Notes: generated by a model not told the origin, from the sequence alone. DNA of 64,000 bases from JADJOY01 sp046331705 [NCBI: bacterium] (GCA_046331705.1 JAXLQJ010000031.1:1-64000), one strand, 5' to 3'. Shown: positions 27,332-35,406, numbered from the stretch's first letter. A program made the numbers and translations.

Positions 27332-27756
27332 GCGAGCCGCTCGTCGTCCGAGCGTTCGAACCCGCCGACACCGAGGGCGTGGTGGCGCTCTGGGATCGCT
27401 GCGGGCTCACGCGACCCTGGAACGATCCGCGGAAGGACATCGCCCGCAAGCTCGCGGTGCAGGCCGATCTCTTTCTGATCGCGACTTGCGGCGGCGACGT
27501 GATCGCGACGGTGATGGCGGGCTACGACGGGCATCGCGGCTGGATCAACTACCTCGCCGTCGATCCGGCGCGGCGCCGCGCTGGGCTCGGCCGTCGGCTG
27601 ATGAACGAAGCCGAAGCGCGACTGCGCGCCCTCGGTTGTCCCAAGATCAACTTGCAAGTGCGCGCCGACAACCGCGACGCCATCGCCTTCTACGAGCACA
27701 TGGGCTACGCGGTGGACGACACCGTCTCCCTCGGCAAACGCCTCGAGCACGATTGA
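27328..27756 (+). CDS. GNAT N-acetyltransferase (YpeA-like)
   Basis: A 142-residue GCN5-related acetyltransferase: the acetyl-CoA-binding loop ARRRAGLGRRLMNEAE, the central strand GWINYLAVDP and the C-terminal NLQVRADNRDAIAFYEHMGY. It closely follows the pattern of YpeA-type GNATs. The ATGA overlap with the aldo/keto reductase shows translational coupling. The acetyl acceptor cannot be inferred. About 70 bases after its stop a perfect 8-bp hairpin (27829-27850) could end transcription. Confidence 0.92.
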   Translation: MSEPLVVRAFEPADTEGVVALWDRCGLTRPWNDPRKDIARKLAVQADLFLIATCGGDVIATVMAGYDGHRGWINYLAVDPARRRAGLGRRLMNEAEARLRALGCPKINLQVRADNRDAIAFYEHMGYAVDDTVSLGKRLEHD

Positions 27757-27828
27757 ACGATTCGGCGCCGGTTGCCGCACTGCCGATGGAGCGCCACCGG
27801 TCTGTCGGTGGGCTCGGCGGGAGATCGG

Positions 27829-27887
27829 GCGTTGCGAGAGACCGCAACGCGTCCATCGGCTCAAGTGCGCGTGACCGCACCGGTCAC
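27829..27887. repeat. Two adjacent perfect hairpins (terminator or REP-like)
   Basis: The 461 bases between the acetyltransferase and the transposase gene hold no intact gene. The first hairpin has arms GCGTTGCG (27829-27836) and CGCAACGC (27843-27850). The second has GTGACCG (27871-27877), a 3-base loop and CGGTCAC (27881-27887). They stand next to a REP-associated transposase gene, so one may be a REP-type palindrome; the first may also terminate the upstream operon. Confidence 0.5.
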
Positions 27888-27953
27888 GTTGAGCCCCAGC
27901 GCTTGGCGGTCGACGATGCCGCAAATGATCTGGGGCTGTCGTCCCCCGATAGA
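27888..27953 (-). pseudogene. Fragment of an acyl-CoA dehydrogenase 3' end
   Basis: Read on the minus strand this encodes about QIICGIVDRQALGLN, matching the C-terminus EIMRGIVARQVLGLD of the acyl-CoA dehydrogenase at 29.4 kb. At DNA level it aligns without gaps to 29378-29443 at roughly three quarters identity by eye. No further homology extends on either side. It is a remnant of a duplicated dehydrogenase gene, now separated from the intact copy by the transposase gene. Confidence 0.6.
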
Positions 27954-27976
27954 GGGTGCCCCCCGAGAGAGGGTGC
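27943..27976. repeat. 17-bp tandem repeat beside transposase gene
   Basis: CCCCCGATAGAGGGTGC (27943-27959) is followed directly by CCCCCGAGAGAGGGTGC (27960-27976), one mismatch. Within the next 65 bases TTGAACG occurs three times (near 28001, 28020 and 28033). These short repeats lie downstream of the minus-strand transposase gene and may be part of its mobilised non-coding element. Confidence 0.7.
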
Positions 27977-28217
27977 CACCCACCTGGTTGATCGCGAGCG
28001 TTGAACGAGACCCACCCTCTTGAACGCGGGTGTTGAACGGGCACCCCGCGCCCTCGATCGATCATGCGGACGTCGTCGGTGAGCGTGTTTTCGAGGGGTT
28101 TGGGGGCAAGCGAGGCGACGAAAGCGATCGCGGCGAGCATCTCTGCTCACGCGATGCACACCGCTTCCGCTCACGACCGAGTGATCGCGTAGGCATTCGT
28201 CGCTGTCGTGAAGGTCG

Positions 28218-29141
28218 CTACGTTTGCAACGGCACGATCAAGGGTCGCCAGGGCGGAAAGGTAAACGCAGGGAACCGCACCCGGAGCGCTCCCTCACGAA
28301 AGCGCGCCGAGACGTCGCGATAGGTTGCGACGAGACTGCGCCAGCGCTCCCGAAACTCCTGCCAAAGCGCGCGCCGCGTCGTGTGACAGAGCGGTCGCGG
28401 CGAGTGATCGGACCGCGTCGGTGCGTCGTTCGCGTCCTGGCGGAGGATCTTCTTCACTCCGAGAACCGGCTTGCCGCGATGCTGCTCGCGGAGCGCCTGC
28501 GCCCGGCGCTCGACGGCGCGCACGATCGCGTTCGGATCGAGAACTCCTCCGTCTCCATCCTCGACGGGGGAGATCGTGGCGGTCTCCTCCTCGAAGTAGT
28601 CCTCTTGCCGGACCTTCTTGCCATCGCGCTCGGCGTTCGCCTTGGCGAGCTCGTACGCGGTCTTGTTCAGTCGGCGAAACGAGAACGTCTCGGGCTCGTG
28701 GCTCTTCGTCCAGAGCAGCACGCCCGGCCACTCGCGCCAGTCCTCGGTCAAGCGATTGTCGATCGGATTGCAGACGAGGTAGGCGATGCGCTCGGCGACG
28801 GCTTCGTCGTCGAGGATAGGCTCGGCCGAGAAGCGTCGATGAAAGATCGGCCCGCGCCGATCCCGTAGCGCGTTGACGTCCTTGGCGAGGCTGCCGAGGA
28901 AGTAACCGCAGAAGGCGCTTAACGAACCATCGCGATCGGTGACGACGGCGTGGAGGTGGTTCGAAGCGAGGTAGAAGCCATGCGCTTGAATTCCGGGAAA
29001 GCGTCTCAATGCTCGGCCAAGCCAGAATCCCACACGCTGGTTGAGGGCGACGCTGGGGACGAACGCGAACTTGGCGTCCAGTGTTCGCGACGTGATGAAC
29101 CAGCGGGTGCGCGGTGGGAGCCAACGAATCGGTCGCGGCAT
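28218..29141 (-). CDS. REP-associated tyrosine transposase (RAYT, Y1 HUH family)
   Basis: A 307-residue relative of IS200/IS605 TnpA. The HUH metal site is SNHLHAVV with His62 and His64; the nucleophilic Tyr is Tyr121 in RIAYLVCNP. The N-terminus RTRWFITSRTLDAKFAF and segment PIFHRRFSAEP are typical of RAYTs, single-copy domesticated transposases that handle REP palindromes. The C-terminal 130 residues, charged and family-specific, extend beyond a minimal Y1 domain. Start ATG 29141 gives the standard N-terminus. Hairpins and short repeats flank the gene. The frame is intact, so it may be active. Confidence 0.92.
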   Translation of the reverse strand: MPRPIRWLPPRTRWFITSRTLDAKFAFVPSVALNQRVGFWLGRALRRFPGIQAHGFYLASNHLHAVVTDRDGSLSAFCGYFLGSLAKDVNALRDRRGPIFHRRFSAEPILDDEAVAERIAYLVCNPIDNRLTEDWREWPGVLLWTKSHEPETFSFRRLNKTAYELAKANAERDGKKVRQEDYFEEETATISPVEDGDGGVLDPNAIVRAVERRAQALREQHRGKPVLGVKKILRQDANDAPTRSDHSPRPLCHTTRRALWQEFRERWRSLVATYRDVSARFREGALRVRFPAFTFPPWRPLIVPLQT

Positions 29142-29304
29142 GACGTGTGGGCTTCAGGCAGGATTCGAGCCGACGGCATGCGTCCCGAATGCACTCGCGT
29201 TTCCGCGATCGCAACGCCGGCTGCTGCGTCTTCGGGGTCGCACACCTGCGCCCCCGAGGGCGCAGCGTCACCCTCCGCGATGCCGGCATTGCGTGGGTGG
29301 CACC

Positions 29305-29330
29305 GGATCCCGGGATCCCGAGGATCCCGG
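29305..29330. terminator. GGATCCC palindromes after acyl-CoA dehydrogenase gene
   Basis: GGATCCCGGGATCC (29305-29318) is a perfect 14-bp palindrome, and a third GGATCCCGG follows at 29322-29330. It lies about 40 bases beyond the stop of the minus-strand dehydrogenase at 29.4 kb, so it can form a stem that ends that operon. No T-run is visible. Confidence 0.4.
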
Positions 29331-29368
29331 ACGAGTTTCGGCCTGGGCGAGGATTCGGCGTGCTTCGA

Positions 29369-30484
29369 CTACACCGCGTCGAGCCCGAGCACTTGGCGCG
29401 CGACGATGCCGCGCATGATCTCGGTGGTGCCGCCGCCGATGGTCTCGTACATCGCCACTTGCCAGAGCAGGTGCATGCGAGCGTCGGCGAGGGCGGCGGG
29501 GCCGCCCAGGTCGAACGCGGCGCGGGCGATGCGTTGGCAGGCGAGGGTGTGCGCGACCTTGTTGGCCGCGGCCTCGGCCATCGCGGGCTCGCCGCGTCCC
29601 ATCGCGTCGAGGACGCGGAGCGCCTGCATCTCGACCTCGAGGACCAACACCGCGAGATCGGCGAGGCGCGCGCGCACCTCCCGCGCGTCGAGGACGCCAG
29701 CGCGACGGACGAACTGCACGACCTCCTCGAAGTCGCGCCGCACGCGTCCCGGCGGGAACTGGATGTGGCGCTCGTCGGCGAGCGCCGCCCCCATGATTCC
29801 CCAGGCGCCGTTCTCGGGGCCGACGCGGTCGGATTCGGCGATCTCGACGTTCTCGAAGAAGATCTCGTGGAGCTGATCGCCGTCCATCGTCGGCAGCGGC
29901 CGCACCGTGACTCCGGGAGCGTTCTTGTCGACGATGAAGAGCGACAGCCCGCGGCCACGGCTTTCTTGGGTGCCGGTGCGCGCCAGGAGCCACAGGTAGT
30001 CCATGTCCTGGGTGTACGACTGCCAGCACTTCTGGCCGTTCACCAGGTACACGTCGCCACGCTTGTCGGCGCGTGTGCGCAGCGCCGCAAGGTCGCTGCC
30101 CGCCTCGGGCTCGGAGTAGGCGAGGGAGAAGTGGGCGTCGCCGCTGCGAATGGGCGGCAGCCAACGGCGCTTCTGCTCGTCGCTGCCGTGACGGATGAGC
30201 GTCTTGGCGACGATGCCGGCGGCGAGCGGATTCCGCGCGGCGCGGGCGTACGCGACCTCGTCCCACAGGATGAACTCTTCGGTGAGGCCGCCGCCGAGCC
30301 CGCCGTGCTCGCGGGGCCACACCAGCGAGAGCCAGCCGCGCTCGCCCATCGCGCGGAACATCGCCCGCACCCGCGGCCAGGCGCGTCCCTGGCACATGAA
30401 GCCGTCCACGTCGCGCCAGTCGGCGAGAAATGCGCGCACCTCGGCGCGGAAGGCTTCCTGCTCGGGAGTAAACGAGAAGTCCAT
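29369..30484 (-). CDS. Acyl-CoA dehydrogenase
   Basis: A 371-residue flavoprotein of the acyl-CoA dehydrogenase family: N-terminal helical domain (WLSLVWPREHGGLGGG), beta domain with the FAD/substrate motif FSLAYSEPEAGSDLAALRT (about residues 118-136), and C-terminal domain ending GGGTTEIMRGIVARQVLGL. It catalyses alpha,beta-dehydrogenation of an acyl-CoA, passing electrons to ETF. It is the last gene of the minus-strand operon, 107 bases after the enoyl-CoA hydratase. Its size and the short dehydrogenase at 31.5 kb suggest an alpha2beta2 pair as in actinobacterial steroid side-chain enzymes. Confidence 0.95.
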   Translation of the reverse strand: MDFSFTPEQEAFRAEVRAFLADWRDVDGFMCQGRAWPRVRAMFRAMGERGWLSLVWPREHGGLGGGLTEEFILWDEVAYARAARNPLAAGIVAKTLIRHGSDEQKRRWLPPIRSGDAHFSLAYSEPEAGSDLAALRTRADKRGDVYLVNGQKCWQSYTQDMDYLWLLARTGTQESRGRGLSLFIVDKNAPGVTVRPLPTMDGDQLHEIFFENVEIAESDRVGPENGAWGIMGAALADERHIQFPPGRVRRDFEEVVQFVRRAGVLDAREVRARLADLAVLVLEVEMQALRVLDAMGRGEPAMAEAAANKVAHTLACQRIARAAFDLGGPAALADARMHLLWQVAMYETIGGGTTEIMRGIVARQVLGLDAV

Positions 30485-30591
30485 GGTCCGTCAGCGTCTG
30501 CGCATGGAGGGGCGTCGGTCCCTCGACGCCCCCGGCCCGGCCGGCGAACGAGGGACCGATCGCCCGCCAAGGCGCACGTGGAGTCGCTGCA

Positions 30592-31455
30592 TCAGCGCTC
30601 GCTCTTCGCGCCTGGGATGCCGGCGTTGGGGTCGGGATTCCAGCGGGCGACGCGCTTCTCGCCGAACGCAGCCGGCCCCTCGGTGAAATCGGGGTGCATC
30701 CAGTGAAGGCGAAGCAGCGCCCACGCCTTCTCGAGCGCCTGCGTGTAGCCCTGCTCGACCCCGCTCCAGATCGCTTGCTTGGAGAGCGCCATCGCCTGCG
30801 GCGAGTTGCCGGCCATCTGCAGCGCCATCGTCTCCGCGAGCGGCAGCAGATCGGCCGGCGTGTCGACCAGCTCGTCCACCAGGCCCAACTGGTGCGCGCG
30901 CTCGGCGCCGAGGCGGAAGTGTTTCCCTTGGAGCGTCATGCGCAGCGCCGTTCCGAGCGGCAGCCGCTTGGCGAGGCCGATGTTCTCGATGGCGCCCACC
31001 ATGCCCACGTTCACGTGGGTGTCCACGAAGCTCGCGTTCCGCGACGCGAGGATGATGTCGGCGTCCACCACGAAATGGTGCCCGCCACCCACACAGAGCC
31101 CGTTCACCGCCGCGATCACCGGCTTCCACACGCGGTTCTGGTACGGCGACCAGAAGACGGACTCGCTGAGTGGCTGGTTGATGAAGACCTCGCTCGTCTC
31201 TTCCTGGGTGGCGACGTCGAAGCCGGTGCAGAAATGCTTCTCGCCGGCGCCGGTGACGATGGCCACACGCACCGCGGGATCGTCGCGGATGTCGCTCCAC
31301 ACCGCGCGGAACGTCGCGTGCATCGACGGCGCGAGCGCGTTGCCCCGCTCGCGACGATCGATGGTGATGAGTGCCAAGCCATTCGACTTCTCGTAGCGCA
31401 GGCCCGTCATGGGCTTGGACACGTCGATCTCGTGGTAGCGCGACACGTGCGTCAT
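30592..31455 (-). CDS. Enoyl-CoA hydratase/isomerase family protein
   Basis: A 287-residue crotonase-fold protein: LALITIDRRERGNALAPSM, VAIVTGAGEKHFCTGFDV (first oxyanion segment), VIAAVNGLCVGGGHHFVVDA (second oxyanion segment) and ASFVDTHVNVGMVG. It would hydrate a trans-2-enoyl-CoA made by the neighbouring dehydrogenases, although the exact acid/base residues vary in this family and an isomerase or hydrolase role remains open. Its ATG overlaps the stop of the 325-residue dehydrogenase by four bases, so it is coupled to it. Soluble and cytoplasmic. Confidence 0.92.
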   Translation of the reverse strand: MTHVSRYHEIDVSKPMTGLRYEKSNGLALITIDRRERGNALAPSMHATFRAVWSDIRDDPAVRVAIVTGAGEKHFCTGFDVATQEETSEVFINQPLSESVFWSPYQNRVWKPVIAAVNGLCVGGGHHFVVDADIILASRNASFVDTHVNVGMVGAIENIGLAKRLPLGTALRMTLQGKHFRLGAERAHQLGLVDELVDTPADLLPLAETMALQMAGNSPQAMALSKQAIWSGVEQGYTQALEKAWALLRLHWMHPDFTEGPAAFGEKRVARWNPDPNAGIPGAKSER

Positions 31456-32429
31456 GAGCGTTCTCCGGGGCGAGGCGGCGAGGCATGCGGCACGATGCCA
31501 AAGTGGGCGAGCACGGCGTCGCGCGCGGGATCGTGCCACCGTACCGCCGAAGCGAGCTGACGAATTCGCCGCGACACGCGGTACACCGGCCCCTCGACGG
31601 TGATGCCGAGGGCGCCGAACGCTTGATGACACGTGTTCGCCGCTTCGAGCGCAGCGCCGCGGCTCGATAGCCACGCCGCTGAAGCCAGCGCGAGTGCTCG
31701 CTGGACGGCGCCGCCGTCGAGATCGCACGCGGCATTGCGCGCCAGCGTTTGCGATGCGGTGAGCTGCATCCAGGAGTCGGCGAGGGGATGCGCCACTGCC
31801 TGGAACTTGCCGATGGGCTTGCCGAATTGGGTACGCACGGCGGCGTGCTCGGCGGTGGTTGCCACGAGCCCGAGCCCTGCGCCGGCGAGATAGGCGGCGG
31901 AAGCCACGCGATGCAGCGTGATGGCGCGCTCGGCGTGCGAGAAGGTGCGCAGCCGGTACGCACCCGCGTAACACCAGCCTTCACCGGCGATCGTGGTGAA
32001 CGGCTGAACCCCGGCGCCCGGCTCCACGCGATGCACGTCGCAGCCGTCGATCTCGAAATGCACCTTCGCCACGCCCCACCACGGGAATTGCCTGCTGACG
32101 GCGACGCCTGCGACGAGCTCGCCCGCGACGAGCCGCTCGCGCTCCGCGTCGTCGACGAGCTGAGTGGCGAGGAAAGTGTCCGCGATGGGTCCAGGAAACG
32201 CGGCCCGCCCGAGCTGCTCGCACGCCGCCACGATCTCGAGCGCGCCTCCGCCGCCCTCGGGTGTGCCGAGCGCCAGCACGCCCAGCTCGGCGAGCGCATG
32301 CCAGAGCTCGCTCGGGAATCGCCCGGTGCAGGCGTCGATGGCCGCGGGCGTGGCCTTCTCGCGCGCGAGCTTGGCCACCGACTCGGCGATCGCTTGCTGC
32401 TCGCCGTTCCACGTGAGATCGAGCGTCAT
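31452..32429 (-). CDS. Short acyl-CoA dehydrogenase (probable paired subunit)
   Basis: A 325-residue acyl-CoA dehydrogenase, shorter than the usual 380-400. ATG 32429 is preferred to TTG 32435. N-terminal helical domain (WHALAELGVLALGTPEGGGG), a shortened beta domain lacking the full SEPEAGSD motif, and a C-terminal domain with VRTQFGKPIGKFQAVAHPLA and HQAFGALGITVEGPVY. Such subunits, like the smaller halves of mycobacterial FadE heterotetramers, lack a complete active site and pair with a longer one. The likely mate is the dehydrogenase at 29.4 kb or 33.4 kb. Translationally coupled to the hydratase gene. Confidence 0.9.
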   Translation of the reverse strand: MTLDLTWNGEQQAIAESVAKLAREKATPAAIDACTGRFPSELWHALAELGVLALGTPEGGGGALEIVAACEQLGRAAFPGPIADTFLATQLVDDAERERLVAGELVAGVAVSRQFPWWGVAKVHFEIDGCDVHRVEPGAGVQPFTTIAGEGWCYAGAYRLRTFSHAERAITLHRVASAAYLAGAGLGLVATTAEHAAVRTQFGKPIGKFQAVAHPLADSWMQLTASQTLARNAACDLDGGAVQRALALASAAWLSSRGAALEAANTCHQAFGALGITVEGPVYRVSRRIRQLASAVRWHDPARDAVLAHFGIVPHASPPRPGERS

Positions 32430-32459
32430 GGGCAACGCATCGACGCTATGCGCGCGAGC

Positions 32460-33398
32460 TCACGCGTTCAGGCCCCAGCGCAGCGACGCGAGCACGCGCC
32501 GATGACCGGACACGCCGCCCAGCTCCAGGCTCAGCGCGTGCAAGCGCAGCGTCCATGCGTGCAGGTCGTATTCGCGGGTGAAGCCGATCGCACCGGAGAG
32601 CTGGTGGGTTTCGCGCGCAACGCGGGTGGCCGCGTAGGACGCGTGGGCAGCGGCCGCGGCGGTCGCCTCCGCGGGCGCGCCCTGGTACGCCGCCTCGTAG
32701 GCGAGCCAGCGAGCGCCTTCGACCAGCACCTTGCACTCGGCGAGGCGGTGCTGCACCGCTTGAAAGGAGCCGATGGTGCGGCCGAACTGCTTGCGCACCT
32801 TCAGGTACTCGACGGTGGTGACGAGGGCCGCGTCCATCGCGCCGACGATCTCGACGGCCAGCGCCAATCGCCACAGGCTGCTGAAGCGCGCGTGGGCGCC
32901 GTCGCCCGCGTCTTCGCCGCGATCGGTGAGATCGCCGACGATCCGGCCCATCGGATAGCCGAAGTCGGAGCGCACCGGCTCGGTGTCGCCGGGCTCGAGA
33001 GCGATGAGGCGGACGCCGTCGTCGTCGCCGAAGACCAGGGTGCGCGCCTGCGCCACGAAGCGGATGGGGTCGCCGAGGTCCCAGTCGAACGCGAGCGCCA
33101 CCGGGCCTTCGACGTCGTCCGGGGTGAGCGAGGTAGCCACCAAGGCTTGAGCGCCGAACGGCACCACGCCCGCGTGCCGCGAGACCGCCTCGGTCACCAT
33201 CGCCGCCTCCAGCAGGCCCATCCCGTCCTGACGTGCGACGGCGAGGTAGCCGCCGTCGACGAGCGCGGCGAAGAGCGCCGGATCGTGCCCGCCGCTCGTG
33301 CGCAGCTCCACGGCGCGCTTGGGGCCGGCGTGCTTCGCCAGCAAGCCCTCCACGGCCGCCACGATCGCGCGCTGGTCTTCGCTGGGCTCGAAATCCAC
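32460..33398 (-). CDS. Short acyl-CoA dehydrogenase (probable paired subunit)
   Basis: A 312-residue member of the same short class: GGYLAVARQDGMGLLEAAMV in the N-terminal domain, a reduced middle domain, then KVRKQFGRTIGSFQAVQHRL and QLSGAIGFTREYDLHAWT. The start is GTG 33398 (an overlapping ATG is out of frame). Only 16 bases separate it from the full-length dehydrogenase upstream, which is the arrangement of the FadE alpha/beta pairs that oxidise steroid side chains in mycobacteria. I infer an alpha2beta2 complex with that protein. Confidence 0.9.
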   Translation of the reverse strand: MDFEPSEDQRAIVAAVEGLLAKHAGPKRAVELRTSGGHDPALFAALVDGGYLAVARQDGMGLLEAAMVTEAVSRHAGVVPFGAQALVATSLTPDDVEGPVALAFDWDLGDPIRFVAQARTLVFGDDDGVRLIALEPGDTEPVRSDFGYPMGRIVGDLTDRGEDAGDGAHARFSSLWRLALAVEIVGAMDAALVTTVEYLKVRKQFGRTIGSFQAVQHRLAECKVLVEGARWLAYEAAYQGAPAEATAAAAAHASYAATRVARETHQLSGAIGFTREYDLHAWTLRLHALSLELGGVSGHRRVLASLRWGLNA

Positions 33399-33414
33399 GG
33401 CATCGGCCTCGCGG

Positions 33415-34560
33415 TCACTCGTTGGGCAGGCCCAGGACTCGGCTCGCGATGAGATTGAGCTGCACCTCGGTGGCGCCCACCGCCACGCCGGCCGTCATCG
33501 CCAGTCGGAAGTTGGCGTCGGCGAAGGTGCCCGACTCCATCGCCTCGGGACCGAGCAGCTCGAGAGTGAGCTCGCCCACGTGACGATCCGCGTGGGTGCC
33601 GGCGACCCGCGCGAGCTGGGTGTCCGCGCTCGGCGGTGCGCCGTGGGCGCGCTGGTCGATGACGCGGTAGTTGAGCAGCCGCGCCGCCTCGCAGATCGCG
33701 CGCGCCTCGGCGAGGCGGTCGATCACCAGCGGGTCGTTGGTGAGCCCGCGCTCGCGGCAGAGCTCCACCAGCCGATCGAGGGTGCGGGCCGCGCGCGCGT
33801 AACGCGCGGCACCCACGCGCTCGAACTGAAGGGCGTAGCTCACCACGTCCCAGCCCGCGTTCTCCTCGCCCAGCCGCACGCTCGCCGGCACGCGGGCCTC
33901 GGTGAAGAAGACCTCGTGGAAATAGCGGTCACCGACCACCGACGGAATGTCGCGGACCTCGATGCCAGGAGTGCTCATGGGCACGAGCAGCACCGAGAGG
34001 CCGCGGGTTCGTTTGCTCGCCGGATCGGTGCGCACCAAGAGGAAGCAGTACTGGGCGTGGTTGGCGTACGACGTCCAGATCTTGCTGCCGTCGATGACGT
34101 AATCGTCGCCGTCGCGACGGGCGCGGGTGCGCAGGGCGGCCAGGTCGCTGCCGGCGTCGGGCTCCGAGAAGCCCTGGCACCACAGCACCTTGCCTGCCGA
34201 GATCTGTGGCAAGTGATGGCGCTTCTGCTCGGAGCTGCCGAAGCGCATGATCGCCGGCCCGATCCAGTTCACGTTCATGTACTGGGGGCCGCGCGGCTCG
34301 CCGATCGCCCAGCACTCCTCGCCGATGATCGCGTGGCGCCAGGGGTCTGCGTCCTTGCCGCCGTACTCCCTCGGCCAGTGCTGCGTGAGCCAGCCGCGCT
34401 CGGCCATGCGCGCGCAGAATCCGTACGAGAACTCCGCCTGGGCGTCGCTGCCGGGGCCGTGCTGGGCGATCGTTTCCCAGTCGGCGGGCAGCGTCTCGCG
34501 CAGGAACTCGCGGAGCTCGCGGCGGTGCTCCTCGTCGTCTGCAGACCAGTCGAATTCCAC
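33415..34560 (-). CDS. Acyl-CoA dehydrogenase, first gene of beta-oxidation operon
   Basis: A 381-residue acyl-CoA dehydrogenase: AERGWLTQHWPREYGGKDAD, the motif VLWCQGFSEPDAGSDLAALR, DYVIDGSKIWTSYANHAQ, and C-terminal TAGVAVGATEVQLNLIASRV. The domain order is complete, so this is the catalytic partner of the short subunit directly downstream. GTG 34560 begins the frame at the family's usual N-terminus. About 70 bases upstream is a 17-bp palindrome shared with the TetR-controlled region at the right edge, so expression probably responds to an acyl-CoA through that repressor. Confidence 0.95.
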   Translation of the reverse strand: MEFDWSADDEEHRRELREFLRETLPADWETIAQHGPGSDAQAEFSYGFCARMAERGWLTQHWPREYGGKDADPWRHAIIGEECWAIGEPRGPQYMNVNWIGPAIMRFGSSEQKRHHLPQISAGKVLWCQGFSEPDAGSDLAALRTRARRDGDDYVIDGSKIWTSYANHAQYCFLLVRTDPASKRTRGLSVLLVPMSTPGIEVRDIPSVVGDRYFHEVFFTEARVPASVRLGEENAGWDVVSYALQFERVGAARYARAARTLDRLVELCRERGLTNDPLVIDRLAEARAICEAARLLNYRVIDQRAHGAPPSADTQLARVAGTHADRHVGELTLELLGPEAMESGTFADANFRLAMTAGVAVGATEVQLNLIASRVLGLPNE

Positions 34561-34629
34561 GGGAAGCGCTCGGAGCGGGCGAGGGAGAAGGGCGGGCGGG
34601 AGAAGCCGCGAAACGATGGCAAGATCGAA

Positions 34630-34646
34630 TTTGACGATCCGTCAAA
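34630..34646. promoter_or_regulatory. Predicted TetR-family operator
   Basis: TTTGACGATCCGTCAAA is a perfect 7-bp inverted repeat around ATC, 69 bases upstream of the acyl-CoA dehydrogenase start at 34560. A copy matching at 14 of 17 positions (TTTGACGATGTATCAAA, 63611-63627) lies between the TetR gene and another dehydrogenase gene. I infer both are sites for that repressor. Confidence 0.7.
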
Positions 34647-34686
34647 AACGAAGAGGTGTCAACTCGACGTCGCGGTGGCGCGTCGG

Positions 34687-35119
34687 CTACTCCGGCGCGA
34701 TCAGGAAGCCCTCGCGCTGCGCCGCCTCGCGCAAGCGTTCGTCGAAGCTGACGAGTGTGTGAAGATGGGTTTCGCCCCATGACCAGACGAGTGCCGCGCC
34801 GAGCTGGAACGCGTCTCGGCTGCACGCAGCGCATGGACTGCGAGCAAGCTGCTCGCCGCGCTGGCGCACCACCTCGCTCGGCAGCACCTCCGACCACTCG
34901 GCCGCGAGCACCGAGAGAACACGGCGCGCGCGGGGCTGCCTCGTCGCTCGCGCGCAACACACCTCTCGTCGGCGGCGGCTGAGCGCAGACACGCATTCCG
35001 TGCGCGTAGCCCACCAGACCACCAGCGCGGCATCAGCCTCGGCGATCCGGCGCACGCTGGCGCTCGCGGGCCCGTCGACGCAAAGCGGGACGATCGCGCG
35101 AGGTATCCCAGAACCTCAC
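34687..35119 (-). pseudogene. Frameshifted VapC-like PIN-domain ribonuclease
   Basis: Pieces of one PIN-domain toxin lie in all three minus-strand frames. Starting at GTG 35119, VRFWDTS is followed one base out of frame by IVPLCVDGPASASVRRIAEA, then TECVSALSRRRRE, VLRASDEAA (another frame), VLSVLAAEWSEVLPSEVVR, LLAVHALRAA (third frame), and finally FQLGAALVW with FDERLREAAQREGF. Each break is explained by one or two inserted or missing bases, often in runs of C or G. Either a dead toxin gene or uncorrected sequencing error. The GTG overlaps the stop of the antitoxin gene (GTGA), as in intact pairs. Confidence 0.75.
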
Positions 35120-35406
35120 CAGCCAGACTCGCGTTCGTCCGCGACCGCCTTACGCACGGTCGCCTTTGCGTCGCGGGGACGCGAATCTCCCAGAACCCCT
35201 TCGGCAGACGTCCGCTGCCCAGTCGTACCAATCCCTTGCGTTCGAGCGCGCGCAGCGCGTCGAGACCGGCGTCGCGCGACGACCGGCACCAGTCGCGCGA
35301 TGGGTGTGCCGCGCTCGGTGACGAGCACGTCGTCTCCGGCTTTCACGCTGCTCAGGTATCGACTGAGATGGACCTTGAGATCCGTGACCTTGGCGACCTT
35401 CGTCAT
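35116..35406 (-). pseudogene. Frameshifted Phd/YefM-like antitoxin
   Basis: The N-terminal 42 residues are a normal Phd/YefM DNA-binding domain (VAKVTDLKVHLSRYLSSV, DDVLVTERGTPIARLVPV). The next part of the protein, LDALRALERKGLVRLGSG and LPKGFWEIRVP, is found in another frame, and the end RDAKATVRKAVADERESGW returns to the first frame. So two compensating indels leave a 96-residue frame with a scrambled middle. It is paired with the PIN gene by a GTGA overlap. An intact antitoxin would repress its own operon and neutralise the toxin. Confidence 0.7.

Noticed and set aside
27943-27976. CRISPR-like repeats
   Set aside because: Only two contiguous 17-bp copies with no spacers and no cas genes in the window.
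28218-29141. Classical IS200/IS605 insertion sequence
   Set aside because: The transposase has RAYT-type sequence and a long C-terminal extension, there is no TnpB, and no left/right end structure of an IS was found.
30592-31974. Longer start for the enoyl-CoA hydratase, extending to 31974
   Set aside because: The extra N-terminus is Arg-rich shadow of the upstream dehydrogenase; ATG 31455 overlaps that gene's stop by ATGA and matches the family start.
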